DNA from: Mycolicibacterium crocinum
Lineage (GTDB): Bacteria; Actinomycetota; Actinomycetes; Mycobacteriales; Mycobacteriaceae
Direction: 5' to 3'
DNA: 64,000 bases
Assembly: GCF_022370635.2 (NCBI RefSeq)
Contig: NZ_CP092362.2
Coordinates: 1,736,001-1,800,000, forward strand
A model generated the notes under the pieces. That model made no database searches, was not told the DNA's origin, and saw only the letters and a program-made list of their open reading frames with translations. Positions within the stretch are counted from its first letter, which is position 1. Each line of letters starts with the position of its first letter. Of the stretch, positions 20,267-31,145 are shown piece after piece. Position numbers and translations under genes: made by a program.

Positions 20267-21487
20267 ATGAATCAGGATAGTCCGGACGGTGCAAGTCGTT
20301 TCTGGTGCGGCATCGATTGGGGCGGATGCTCCCATCACCTCTGCGTCCTCGACGACAACGGCCACCAGCTCCTCAGCCGAAAGATCGCGCACACCGTCGA
20401 CGGTTTGATGGCCCTGGTCGAGGTGATCGCCTCGTTGGCCGGCTCGGTGCGCATCGCCATCGAACGTGCTGAGGGCTTGCTCGTCGAGCATCTGCAACAG
20501 CACTGTGGCGCCGAAATCTATTGCGTTTCACCGAAGATCTCGGCGCGTGCACGTGAACGGTATCGGATGGCGGCAGCCAAGTCCGACGAGTTCGATGCCT
20601 ACGTTTTGGCCGACACATTGCGTCATCAGTACGCTCAGTGGCGGCCCTTAGCTGTTGCGTCACCGGCACTGGCCGAGCTCATCGCGGTCAGCCGGGATCG
20701 TCAGCGCATCCTGGACATGCAAGTGGATACCGAGAATCGGCTGCGGTCGATCCTGGAGGCCTACCACCCCGCACCTTTGCACCTGTTCTCCTCATTGGAC
20801 CGTGACATCACCCTGGCGTTCATCCGGACCTTTCCCACTCCCGCGCAGGCGAGCAGGATCACGACTAGACGAATGGGTGGATTCACCGGCCGACACGGCT
20901 ACAGTGGCCGACAGAAACCCGAGACCCTCATCGCCCGGATGCAGCCTCATCTGTTGTCGGCCAGCGAAGGCACCGTCGCCGGTAAAGCTTTGGCGGCCAA
21001 AGCCTTTACAGAACAGCTCGCGCTACTCAACACTCATCTTCGAGCTCACGACAAGCGGCTGGGCGAGCTGCTCGACATGCACCCGGACACCCCGATCTTC
21101 ACCAGTTTCCCCGGTATCGGACCCGTCACCGCCGGCGTCTTGATCTCCGAAATGGGTGAACAGCGCAGCCGTTTCCCATCGGCGCCGTCGTTATTGGCCG
21201 AGACCGGCTTGGCTCCGGTCACCAAGGCCTCCGGGCGCACCCGTCAGGTGAGGTTCCGCTACGCCGCCAACCGGCGAATGCGCCACGCCATCGACTGGTG
21301 GATGTTCGTCGCCGTTCGTGAAGACCCTTGGTCGGCCGACATCTACGAACACGCCCGCGCCGCCGGCCAACCACACCATCGTGCTCTGCGTGGCCTGGGT
21401 GCGCGCTGGTGCCGCATTCTGTGGCGCTGCTGGCACGATCACGCCCTCTACGACCCGGTCATCCACCGCCGCGCCACCGCGGCGTAG
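20267..21487 (+). CDS. IS110-family DEDD/serine transposase (recombinase), copy 2
   Basis: This 406-residue protein is identical to copy 1, with the same ATG and AAGGGA ribosome site. The catalytic DEDD residues and the Transposase_20 domain are complete. Two identical intact copies mean that either could supply recombinase and guide RNA for further movement. Confidence 0.93.
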   Translation: MNQDSPDGASRFWCGIDWGGCSHHLCVLDDNGHQLLSRKIAHTVDGLMALVEVIASLAGSVRIAIERAEGLLVEHLQQHCGAEIYCVSPKISARARERYRMAAAKSDEFDAYVLADTLRHQYAQWRPLAVASPALAELIAVSRDRQRILDMQVDTENRLRSILEAYHPAPLHLFSSLDRDITLAFIRTFPTPAQASRITTRRMGGFTGRHGYSGRQKPETLIARMQPHLLSASEGTVAGKALAAKAFTEQLALLNTHLRAHDKRLGELLDMHPDTPIFTSFPGIGPVTAGVLISEMGEQRSRFPSAPSLLAETGLAPVTKASGRTRQVRFRYAANRRMRHAIDWWMFVAVREDPWSADIYEHARAAGQPHHRALRGLGARWCRILWRCWHDHALYDPVIHRRATAA

Positions 21488-21573
21488 TCCGCCGATCCCA
21501 TCACCGCGCTGAGCAAACCGAGTCAGTCGCGGCGACCGAACACGTCCGCGATGAAAGGTTGACAGCGGGAGTC

Positions 21574-22101
21574 TGTGTGGTGCACTTGATCCGCGCAGCG
21601 ATGCGTTTCGTGTCCTACACCCAGCGAAAGGCCGTCGCGGCCGCACTCAAAACGGTGTATCAGGCGCCCGACGCCGAGGCCGCTAGGGCGGCGTTGGACG
21701 CGTTCGCGGCCTCCGATCTCGGTCAAGCCAACCCGAACACGGTGCGGGTCTTCGAGGACGCGTGGGAGCGGTTCACTCCCTTCTTGGCGTTCCCGCCGAT
21801 GCTGCGCCGGGTCATCTACACCACCAACGCCATCGAGTCGCTGAACTACCAACTGCGCAAGATCATCAAAAACCGCGGCCACTTCCCCAACGACGCGGCG
21901 GTGGTCAAGCTGCTGTGGCTGGCGATCTGCAACATCGAAGACAAACGGGCCCGCGACCGCGCCAAGGAACGCGGGCGCGGGCTCGGCACGAAACGCACCG
22001 CCGAAGCCCGCCTCGTCGAGGGCCAGATCACCACTAACTGGAAACAAGCCCTCGCCCAACTCGCCCTGGCCTACCCCGAACGAATCAACCCCTACCTCTA
22101 A
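21574..22101 (+). pseudogene. IS256-family transposase B, C-terminal piece
   Basis: These 176 codons resume in frame at the Cys of VQTCVVHL and carry IYTTNAIESLNYQLRK with the catalytic Glu. The C-terminal tail is basic (DKRARDRAKERGRG), unlike transposase A. There is no start codon of its own. The stop at 22099-22101 is followed by the right inverted repeat ending at 22144. Confidence 0.9.
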
Positions 22102-22144
22102 CCCCAACGAGCACAATTACTTACACAAAAATCTTGACAAGCTC

Positions 22145-22152
22145 CCCGTCGA
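22145..22152. repeat. Right 8-bp target duplication of IS256 copy B
   Basis: CCCGTCGA matches 19119-19126 and lies directly after the right inverted repeat of element B. Confidence 0.85.
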
Positions 22153-22280
22153 TCGCGTTGCGCTGCCCGGCCAGCTCCGCCAACTCCTCGAACACCTCCT
22201 CGAGGCGCTCCTTCGGAGTGAGCACGGCGGTCGAGGACATGACTACATCATGGCAGCACCCACCGACAAAAAAGGAACGC

Positions 22281-23144
22281 CTAGAGGTGGCCCAGAACCC
22301 GCGCCGCGAACAGCGCCGGATGTTCGCGATGCATGAAGTGTCCGCCCGGGACTTCCTCAACGATGTACTCGCCCTTGAACATCCGCGCAGCGCGGCGGTA
22401 GTCCGACGGCTCGGCGACCGGGTCGTCAGTTCCGGCGATGACGACTGTCGGCACGGTGATCTTCTTCTTTAATGACGCCGACGGCAGCGGTGACAGTTTC
22501 CGGTAGTAGCCGAACGCGGCATCGAGGCTCCCCGGGCTTGAGAAGCACTCGCGCACCGCGTCGAATTCCGAGAAGTCAGGAGTCCACGTTGGCGACCATC
22601 GCCGATAGATGGCGGGTAACGCCTCGAAATTGTTGCGTGCGAACCGCTTCGCCGCCCCGGGCAGCTTGTACGCGGCGAAATGCCTGACACCCCAGACCTT
22701 CCGAAGTGAAGGCTTCAACGTCGCGGGATGTGGAATCGCCACAGTGATCAGCTTGGAAACCAAATCCGGCCTCAGCGCCGCCGCACCGTAGACCGCCGCG
22801 GCACCCCAGTCGTGACCGATGAGCACGGCCTCGGAAGCCCCCAACGCAGATATCAGCGCCAGCACGTCCCGCGCCAGCGTCTCCTGACCGGGATCTGCGG
22901 CAGGCACCGCAGTCGGGTGATAGCCCCGCATGAACGGGCTGACGGCCCGATAGCCGCGGGCAGCAATCAGCGGACGAAGGTGATCCCACGTGTGCGCGGT
23001 GTCCGGGAACCCGTGGAGCATCAGCACCAGAGGTCCTGCGCCCTCCTCGATGTAGGCGAACGTCAGTCCGTTCGCCTCGACGAATCCCCTCGTCTCAGCC
23101 ACTCCTGTGGACAGTACTCCCGCCACATCGCCGGAACCGGCCAC
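22281..23144 (-). CDS. Epoxide hydrolase-like alpha/beta hydrolase
   Basis: This is a protein of up to 287 residues with the alpha/beta-hydrolase core. The oxyanion motif HGFPDT lies near residue 44. The nucleophile elbow GHDWGAAA carries Asp, not Ser, which points to epoxide hydrolase or dehalogenase chemistry. The acid is in GTDDPVA and the catalytic His in GGHFMHREHP. The substrate is unknown. The longest start leaves only 8 bases to the divergent comF-like gene; downstream GTG codons (for example at VLSTGV or VAETRG) would leave more promoter room. Its end abuts the promoter of the broken HNH gene. Confidence 0.85.
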   Translation of the reverse strand: MAGSGDVAGVLSTGVAETRGFVEANGLTFAYIEEGAGPLVLMLHGFPDTAHTWDHLRPLIAARGYRAVSPFMRGYHPTAVPAADPGQETLARDVLALISALGASEAVLIGHDWGAAAVYGAAALRPDLVSKLITVAIPHPATLKPSLRKVWGVRHFAAYKLPGAAKRFARNNFEALPAIYRRWSPTWTPDFSEFDAVRECFSSPGSLDAAFGYYRKLSPLPSASLKKKITVPTVVIAGTDDPVAEPSDYRRAARMFKGEYIVEEVPGGHFMHREHPALFAARVLGHL

Positions 23145-23152
23145 ACTGAGCC

Positions 23153-23782
23153 ATGCTCGACCTCATCCTCCCGCTCGAATGCGGAGGGTGCGGTGCGCCG
23201 TCGACCACGTGGTGCGACGCCTGCGCCGCGTCGCTGAAGGTCCACACCGACGAACCGCACCTCGTCACCCCGCGCATCGACCCCGGCGTGCCCGTCTTCG
23301 CTCTCGGCCGCTACGCCGGCCCCCGCCGGCAGGCCATTGTCGCGCTCAAAGAGCACGGCCGTCGCGACCTCGTCGCCCCGCTGGCCCGCGCCCTGGCCCT
23401 AGGCATCCATCAACTCGAAACCTGGGGCATCCTCGACACCCCGTTCACCATCGTCCCGGCCCCCACCCGTGCCTCGGCTGCCCGCCGCCGCGGCGGCGAC
23501 CCCGTCACTCGCATCGCCATCCGGGCCACCCGGCAGCACCCGCAGACGAGAGTCACCCAGGCCCTGAAAACGCGAGCGATGGTCCGCGACTCCGTCGGCC
23601 TGACGATTGCCGACCGCGAGCGAAACCTTGCCGGCCGCATCAAGATCACCAAACAAGTCGAAGGTGACGTCCTGCTGGTGGACGACATCGTCACCACCGG
23701 CGCCACCGCCCGCGAGGCGGTGCGGACCTTCACCAAAACCGGTGTGAATGTAACGGCGGTGTTGACCCTCGCGCACGCCTGA
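23153..23782 (+). CDS. ComF/phosphoribosyltransferase-like protein
   Basis: This 209-residue protein has an N-terminal zinc-type cluster (CGGC and CDAC, residues 10-25) and a C-terminal phosphoribosyltransferase fold. The PRPP-binding motif is VLLVDDIVTTGAT. ComF proteins act in DNA uptake in competent bacteria; in mycobacteria the role is unknown, and the call is family-level (Rv3242c position). It is followed by the hpf gene in the conserved order. Confidence 0.88.
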   Translation: MLDLILPLECGGCGAPSTTWCDACAASLKVHTDEPHLVTPRIDPGVPVFALGRYAGPRRQAIVALKEHGRRDLVAPLARALALGIHQLETWGILDTPFTIVPAPTRASAARRRGGDPVTRIAIRATRQHPQTRVTQALKTRAMVRDSVGLTIADRERNLAGRIKITKQVEGDVLLVDDIVTTGATAREAVRTFTKTGVNVTAVLTLAHA

Positions 23783-24078
23783 CCAGGGGAGGACTTCAGT
23801 CCCTGTAACAGGGGTTGAAAGAACTGGAAACAGGTGCGCCAAAAAGGTGGCACACCGGTGTGAATAACGACTACCGTCGGGGCCAACACACCGTGAATAA
23901 ATCACGGGGGCGGTCTAGTCCACAGGCCCGCCGCTTCGCCGAGCAACGGTAGGAGGTGAGGTTTCTCGACCCCTGGCGCCGGCGGATGAATTTCGTGCCA
24001 ATCCTGTCGGCGCAGACTCCCAAGACAGGCCGGCACGCCAAGGTGCGTGCAACCCGTAACAGAAACGAGTTGTCAAGC

Positions 24079-24756
24079 ATGTCAATCGATTCCGTGAACA
24101 CCGGTCAATTGCTCGCCGACGATGACGACCTTGCCGAACCGGACGCCAATGCCGAAGTGCAGGTGTGCGGGCGCAACGTCGAAATCCCCGATCACTACCG
24201 CGTCTATGTCGCGCAGAAGCTCGCTCGCCTCGAACGGTTCGACCGCTCGATCTACCGCTTCGATGTCGAGCTCGAGCACGAACGCAACCGCCGCCAACGT
24301 AAGAACTGTCAGCACGTCGAGATCACCGCGCGCGGTCGCGGGCCGGTGGTCCGTGGGGAGGCCTGTGCCGACAGTTTCTACGGCGCCTTCGAGGCTGCCG
24401 TCCACAAACTCGAGAACCGGCTGCGGCGCACGAAGGATCGGCGCAAGGTTCACTACGGCGACAAGACACCGGTATCGCTTCACGAGGCCACCGCGGTGAC
24501 TCCGCTCATCGACGCGGCTGCGGCGTTCACGCCCGAGCAGCCCGCCGTCCAGGAGCCGGCGGTCGACGACCACGAACCGGGCCGCATCGTGCGTACCAAG
24601 GAGCACCCCGCCAAGCCGATGACCGTCGACGATGCGCTCTACGAAATGGAGCTCGTCGGCCACGACTTCTTCCTGTTCCATGACAAGGAGAGCGATCGGC
24701 CGTCGGTGGTCTACCGCCGCCACGCCTATGACTATGGGTTGATCCGGCTGGGCTGA
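24079..24756 (+). CDS. hpf: Ribosome hibernation promoting factor, long form
   Basis: This 225-residue protein has an N-terminal HPF/RaiA domain (about residues 25-125: VQVCGRNVEIPDHYRVYV through KLENRLRRTKDRR) that sits in the 30S mRNA channel. A linker follows, then a C-terminal dimerisation domain (about 165-225: VDDALYEMELVGHDFFLFHD and VVYRRHAYDYGLI). Long HPF stores ribosomes as 100S or hibernating 70S particles in stasis or hypoxia. ATG 24079 gives the usual mycobacterial length. The frame stays open back to GTG 23956, but the AGGAGGT at 23951 overlaps that codon and cannot serve it. The 296 bases from 23783 hold the presumed promoter; I see no clear motif in them. Confidence 0.88.
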   Translation: MSIDSVNTGQLLADDDDLAEPDANAEVQVCGRNVEIPDHYRVYVAQKLARLERFDRSIYRFDVELEHERNRRQRKNCQHVEITARGRGPVVRGEACADSFYGAFEAAVHKLENRLRRTKDRRKVHYGDKTPVSLHEATAVTPLIDAAAAFTPEQPAVQEPAVDDHEPGRIVRTKEHPAKPMTVDDALYEMELVGHDFFLFHDKESDRPSVVYRRHAYDYGLIRLG

Positions 24757-24856
24757 TCGCCGCTGCCCGGGCTCGACCAGCGCGTCACCTAGGATGGGGG
24801 GCGCTTAAGCCTCCAATCCACAGGGAGGCCCCTCCTACATATGTTCAGGGGAAAAC

Positions 24857-27634
<2,778 letters not shown>

Positions 27635-27653
27635 CCGCGGTTAATTCACGCGG

Positions 27654-28115
27654 CTAGCCGATGTGCAACGCCACCACCTGCCACCGCAGGCCGGTGGGCG
27701 TCATGACCTGTTCGACGCGACAGGCGATGGCGTGCATGCGCTCGTCTCGGGTGTAGGTCGCGGCCACTTCCGCGGCCGATCCGTCGCTGCTGACCGGTTG
27801 CACTCGTAGCCGACGCAGTCGTGCGGCGCCGTTGCCCTCGTGGCGGGCGACCGCAGGCAGCAGCGACTCCACCAGGCCGGGGGCGAGCAAGGGGCGTAGC
27901 TGCGCCAGCGAGCGCCGCCGGTCGATCACCTCGAGCACACGGCGCAGGGCCGCGTCGGCGAATCCGCCTGCGGCACGCATCGGCGCGGACGGGGCCGCGG
28001 GCGGTGCGGGGCGGGGCGCTGATCCGAGGGCGCGGGGACGCAGCTGGTGCGTCCGCTCGGGTGCGGTGTGCAGCACCGGCGGCTCGTAGTCGACGACGGG
28101 AACGACGCAGGACAT
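27654..28115 (-). CDS. Rv3235-like conserved mycobacterial protein
   Basis: This 153-residue protein starts MSCVVPVVDYEPP at ATG 28115, with GGAGAG 7 bases upstream. A longer frame to 28226 lacks homologue-like sequence. A low-complexity Ala/Pro/Arg region is followed by a conserved C-terminal domain (DAALRRVLEVIDRRRSLAQLRPLLAP, then ERMHAIACRVEQ, then WQVVALHIG), typical of the Rv3235 family near secA in actinobacteria. The function is unknown; the location beside secA is conserved. It converges with secA, with 19 bases between. Confidence 0.75.
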   Translation of the reverse strand: MSCVVPVVDYEPPVLHTAPERTHQLRPRALGSAPRPAPPAAPSAPMRAAGGFADAALRRVLEVIDRRRSLAQLRPLLAPGLVESLLPAVARHEGNGAARLRRLRVQPVSSDGSAAEVAATYTRDERMHAIACRVEQVMTPTGLRWQVVALHIG

Positions 28116-28289
28116 GGGCACTCTCCGGGATCGGTCAACGCAGGGACCGGCTGCCGGAGAGGGGCGAACCGATGGCGACATGATGGCACAGGTGCGGCGG
28201 CCGTGTGTGCACCCGCGATGCGGCACCCCCGGGTATGCGGTTACCGTGTCGGGACGGGCGGGGATGTCGATGAGGGGAATGTCGCAACG

Positions 28290-29699
28290 ATGGTGACTCG
28301 ACTGTCAGCATCGGACGCCTCGTTCTTCCACCTCGAAGACACCTCCACCCCGATGCACGTCGGCTCGCTGGCCATCCTGCGCAAGCCCCGCGCCGGCTTG
28401 AGCTACGAAACCCTGCTCGAAACCGTCGAACGCCGCCTGCCGCAGATTCCGCGCTATCGCCAGAAGATCCGGGAGGTCACCCTCGGTCTGGCGCGCCCGG
28501 TGTGGGTCGACGACCCCGACTTCGACATCACCTACCACGTGCGGCGCTCGGCGCTGCCGTCGCCGGGAAGCGATGCCCAACTCCACGAACTGATCGCCAG
28601 GCTGGGTTCCCGCCCGCTGGACCGGTCCCGCCCGCTGTGGGAGATGTACCTCATCGAGGGCCTGGCAAAGAACCGGCTCGCCATTTACACGAAGTCTCAT
28701 CAGGCGCTGGTGAACGGGATGACGGCGCTGGAGATTGGCCATGTGGTCGCCGACCGCAGCCAGAAGCCGCCGACGTTCGGCGAGGACATCTGGATCCCGA
28801 GCCGCGAACCCACCAACGGTCAACTGTTGCTCGGCGCGGTCGGGGAGTGGCTGGCCCGGCCCCGCATGCAGATGCAGGCGGTCAGCTCGGCCATCGGTGA
28901 GCTCGCCCGCAACAGCGGCGAAGTGGTCGACCTGGCACGGCGGCTGACCGACGTCGCCCGCACCGTGGCCCGCGGCACCGCACCGAGCAGCCCGTTGAAC
29001 ACCAAGGTCTCGCGCAACCGCCGATTCACCGTGGCTGTCGGTTCGCTGGCGGACTACCGGGCCGTGCGCTCACGCTACGACTGCGACGTCAACGACGTCG
29101 TGCTGGCCGTGATCGCCGGCGCCCTGCGCAACTGGCTGCTCTCCCGCGGCGAGCCAGTCACCACGAGCTCGACGGTGCGGGCCATGGCGCCGACGTCGGT
29201 GTACCCCGAGGCCGTTCTGGAATCGTCCGGTCCCGGACAGGCCATCAGCGAAGTGGCGCCCTTCCTCGTCGACCTGCCGGTGGGCGAGGGCAACGCGGTG
29301 GTCCGACTATCCCAGATCGCGCACACCACCGAATCCCACTCGGCGGCAGCCAGTCTGGTGGATGCCCGCACCATCGTCACGCTGTCGGGCTTCGCGCCGC
29401 CGACGCTGCATGCGATGGGCACCCGGGTCGCTACGCAGTTCTCGGCACGCCAGTTCAACCTGTTGAGCACCAACGTGCCGGGGCCGCAGTCGCAGATGTA
29501 CGTGGCCGGGGCCAAGCTGCTGGAGATCTTCGCCGTGCCCCCGCTGCTGCACAACCAGGTGCTGGCCATCGGCGTCACATCGTATTGCGGCATGCTGTAT
29601 TTCGGCATCAACGCCGACCGTGATGCGATGAGCGACGTCGACGTGTTGCCGACGTTGCTGGCCGAATCTCTTGAGGAACTGCTCGAAGCTGCTCAGTAG
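28290..29699 (+). CDS. tgs3: Wax ester synthase/diacylglycerol acyltransferase-like protein (Tgs3-like)
   Basis: This 469-residue WS/DGAT family protein starts MVTRLSASDASFFHLED. It keeps the PLWEMYLIEGL segment before the active site and the C-terminal VSNVPGP-type motif (LLSTNVPGPQSQMY). The acyltransferase motif HHxxxDG is altered: His137 is followed by Gln, and Asp is replaced by Asn (HQALVNG). Since the second His is normally the catalytic base, activity is doubtful. It matches the Rv3234c/Rv3233c pair of M. tuberculosis, here as a single intact gene. It lies 15 bases before ppk2. Confidence 0.87.
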   Translation: MVTRLSASDASFFHLEDTSTPMHVGSLAILRKPRAGLSYETLLETVERRLPQIPRYRQKIREVTLGLARPVWVDDPDFDITYHVRRSALPSPGSDAQLHELIARLGSRPLDRSRPLWEMYLIEGLAKNRLAIYTKSHQALVNGMTALEIGHVVADRSQKPPTFGEDIWIPSREPTNGQLLLGAVGEWLARPRMQMQAVSSAIGELARNSGEVVDLARRLTDVARTVARGTAPSSPLNTKVSRNRRFTVAVGSLADYRAVRSRYDCDVNDVVLAVIAGALRNWLLSRGEPVTTSSTVRAMAPTSVYPEAVLESSGPGQAISEVAPFLVDLPVGEGNAVVRLSQIAHTTESHSAAASLVDARTIVTLSGFAPPTLHAMGTRVATQFSARQFNLLSTNVPGPQSQMYVAGAKLLEIFAVPPLLHNQVLAIGVTSYCGMLYFGINADRDAMSDVDVLPTLLAESLEELLEAAQ

Positions 29700-29714
29700 A
29701 CGTAGGATTCGTCG

Positions 29715-30572
29715 ATGGGCAAGGCCAACTCCAACGGTGAAGCTTCCACCAAGAAGCGCAACCGCAAGATTCCCAAAGACATTTACGAAGCCGAATTGTT
29801 TCGGCTGCAAAGCGAATTGGTGAGCCTGCAGGAGTGGGTCAAAGCCACCGGCGAACGCGTCGTCGTCGTGTTCGAGGGCCGCGACGCCGCCGGTAAGGGC
29901 GGCACGATCAAGCGCATCACCGAATACCTCAGCCCCCGGGTTGCCCGCATCGCCGCGCTGCCCGCACCCACCGAACGCGAGCGCGGTCAGTGGTACTTCC
30001 AGCGCTACGTCGAGCACCTGCCGGCCCGCGGCGAAATCGTTCTGTTCGACCGGTCCTGGTACAACCGCGCCGGCGTCGAGCGGGTGATGGGGTTCTGCAC
30101 CCCGCAGGAACACACCCTGTTTCTGCGGCAGTGCCCGATCTTCGAGCAGATGCTCATCGACGACGGGATCATCCTGCGCAAGTACTGGTTCTCGGTCTCC
30201 GACGACGAACAGCTGCGCCGGTTCCGGAAGCGGCGCAGCGACCCGTTGCGGCGCTGGAAGCTCAGCCCGATGGACCTCGAGTCCGTTTATCGCTGGGAGG
30301 ACTACTCGCGCGCCAAGGACCAGATGATGGTGCACACCGACACCCCGAACAGTCCCTGGTACGTGGTCGAGTCCGACGACAAGAAACACGCGCGGCTCAA
30401 CATGATGGCTCACCTGCTGGCGAGCATCGATTATCAGCAGGTCGATCAGCCGAAGGTGGAATTGCCCGACCGCCCCGTGATCGGGAACTACCACCGCCCG
30501 GAGCGGGAGCTGTCGACCTATGTCGACGATCACGTCTCCACCCTGCTCGGGGACGACAAGAAGGACAGCTAA
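29715..30572 (+). CDS. ppk2: Polyphosphate kinase 2
   Basis: This 285-residue P-loop kinase transfers phosphate between polyphosphate and nucleoside diphosphates; the mycobacterial enzyme favours GTP formation. Walker A is at residues 53-63 (FEGRDAAGKGG). The Walker B/lid segment is LFDRSWYNRAGVERVMGF, followed by the RRFRKRRSDPLRRWKLSPMDL lid. It is a single-domain class I enzyme. It belongs to the tgs3-ppk2-Rv3231c run of same-strand genes. Confidence 0.95.
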   Translation: MGKANSNGEASTKKRNRKIPKDIYEAELFRLQSELVSLQEWVKATGERVVVVFEGRDAAGKGGTIKRITEYLSPRVARIAALPAPTERERGQWYFQRYVEHLPARGEIVLFDRSWYNRAGVERVMGFCTPQEHTLFLRQCPIFEQMLIDDGIILRKYWFSVSDDEQLRRFRKRRSDPLRRWKLSPMDLESVYRWEDYSRAKDQMMVHTDTPNSPWYVVESDDKKHARLNMMAHLLASIDYQQVDQPKVELPDRPVIGNYHRPERELSTYVDDHVSTLLGDDKKDS

Positions 30573-30581
30573 TCTGCCCAC

Positions 30582-31085
30582 ATGCGGGTCTACATCCCGG
30601 CCACTCTGGCCATGCTGCAACAGCTGGTCGCCTACGGCTCGCTCCAGCCGCTGAGCGGGACGGCGTTCGCCGTGACGCCGAGTTTGCGGGAGTCCTACGC
30701 CGAGGGCGACGACGAGGAGCTGGCCGAGGTCGCGATCGGTGAGGCGGCGCTGGCGTCGCTGCGGCTGCTGGCCGCCGAATCGGAGCGGACCGACGGGGAG
30801 TTGCCGCTGCGACGGGCCGTCCTGATCGCCGACGCGGATGCGACGCCGCGGCCCGACCTCGACGACGCGGTGGTGCGGATCAGCGGGCGGGTGAACCTGG
30901 ATCAGGTGCTTGCCGCGTACGTCGACAACCCGGACGCAGAGCCCGCGGTGAAGGCCGCGATCGCCGTCGTCGACGACGCCGATCTGGGCGATGAAGACGC
31001 CGAATTCATCGTCGGCGACGCTCAGGACCACGCGCTGGCCTGGTACGCCACCCAGGAACTGCCGTTCCTGCTGGATTTGCTCTGA
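30582..31085 (+). CDS. Conserved actinobacterial protein (Rv3231c-like, DUF6912)
   Basis: This is a 167-residue acidic protein starting MRVYIPATLAMLQQL, 9 bases after ppk2. Alternating helices and strands and a strongly acidic C-terminus (VVDDADLGDEDAEFIVGDAQDHALAWY) are visible. There is no signal or membrane segment. The function is unknown; it is conserved in position next to ppk2. It ends just before the tandem operator of the reductase gene. Confidence 0.75.
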   Translation: MRVYIPATLAMLQQLVAYGSLQPLSGTAFAVTPSLRESYAEGDDEELAEVAIGEAALASLRLLAAESERTDGELPLRRAVLIADADATPRPDLDDAVVRISGRVNLDQVLAAYVDNPDAEPAVKAAIAVVDDADLGDEDAEFIVGDAQDHALAWYATQELPFLLDLL

Positions 31086-31093
31086 CGCCTGGA

Positions 31094-31120
31094 TACGGGA
31101 CCGTAGGTTACGGTACCGTA
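31094..31120. promoter_or_regulatory. Tandem operator before the ferredoxin reductase gene
   Basis: Two 15-bp units lie head to tail: TACGGGACCGTA (31094-31105) and TACGGTACCGTA (31109-31120, a perfect palindrome), each followed by GGT. The same layout lies before desA3. A TetR-type dimer binding twice is the likely reader. The regulator gene is not identified here. Confidence 0.6.
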
Positions 31121-31145
31121 GGTTTGACGGCGAAGGAGGTGCGCA

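Larger units (their letters stand above)
20023..21573 (+). mobile_element. IS110-family element, copy 2 (inside IS256 B)
   Basis: This 1,551-bp block is identical by eye to copy 1. The junctions read gcagacCT|catct and gggagtCT|gtgtgg, so the core is CT on both sides and the empty target is gtgcagacCTgtgtgg. That target sequence recurs as an 11-base exact match inside the non-coding left end of the element. Identity with copy 1 implies recent movement or gene conversion. Confidence 0.93.
19127..22144 (+). mobile_element. IS256-family element B, interrupted by IS110
   Basis: It is bounded by CCCGTCGA duplications. Its imperfect inverted repeats start GAGCGTGTCAGAT on the left and GAGCTTGTCAAGAT on the right (complement). 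Without the 1,551-bp insert it is 1,467 bp. It is clearly a different element from copy A: both the ends and the transposase differ beyond the family motifs. It interrupts the 13E12 HNH gene near codon 32. Confidence 0.9.
15039..22240 (-). pseudogene. 13E12/DUF222 HNH endonuclease gene, split in three by two insertion sequences
   Basis: The gene reads from ATG 22240 leftward. Piece 1 is 22240-22145 (N-terminus MSSTAVLTPKERLEEVFEEL to AIDG). Piece 2 is 19118-17999 (RIVELVAELDHG through the HNH domain to PFEPKA). Piece 3 is 15052-15039 (PPEN and stop). Counting each 8-bp target duplication once, they add up to 1,230 bases, an uninterrupted 409-residue frame. The N-terminal DUF222 helical domain is followed by an HNH nuclease with CAVPGC, LHAHHIQHWENGG and LCPYHHRAHH, a Cys-His zinc frame around the catalytic His. 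This is the REP13E12 family of mycobacteria, whose copies can serve as phage attachment sites. The surviving middle frame (GTG 19112) is unlikely to make an active protein. Confidence 0.88.

Noticed and set aside
15943..21573. Composite transposon made by the two IS110 copies
   Set aside because: Each IS110 is inside its own IS256 element at a fixed site, and IS110 elements do not mobilise the DNA between copies in that way.
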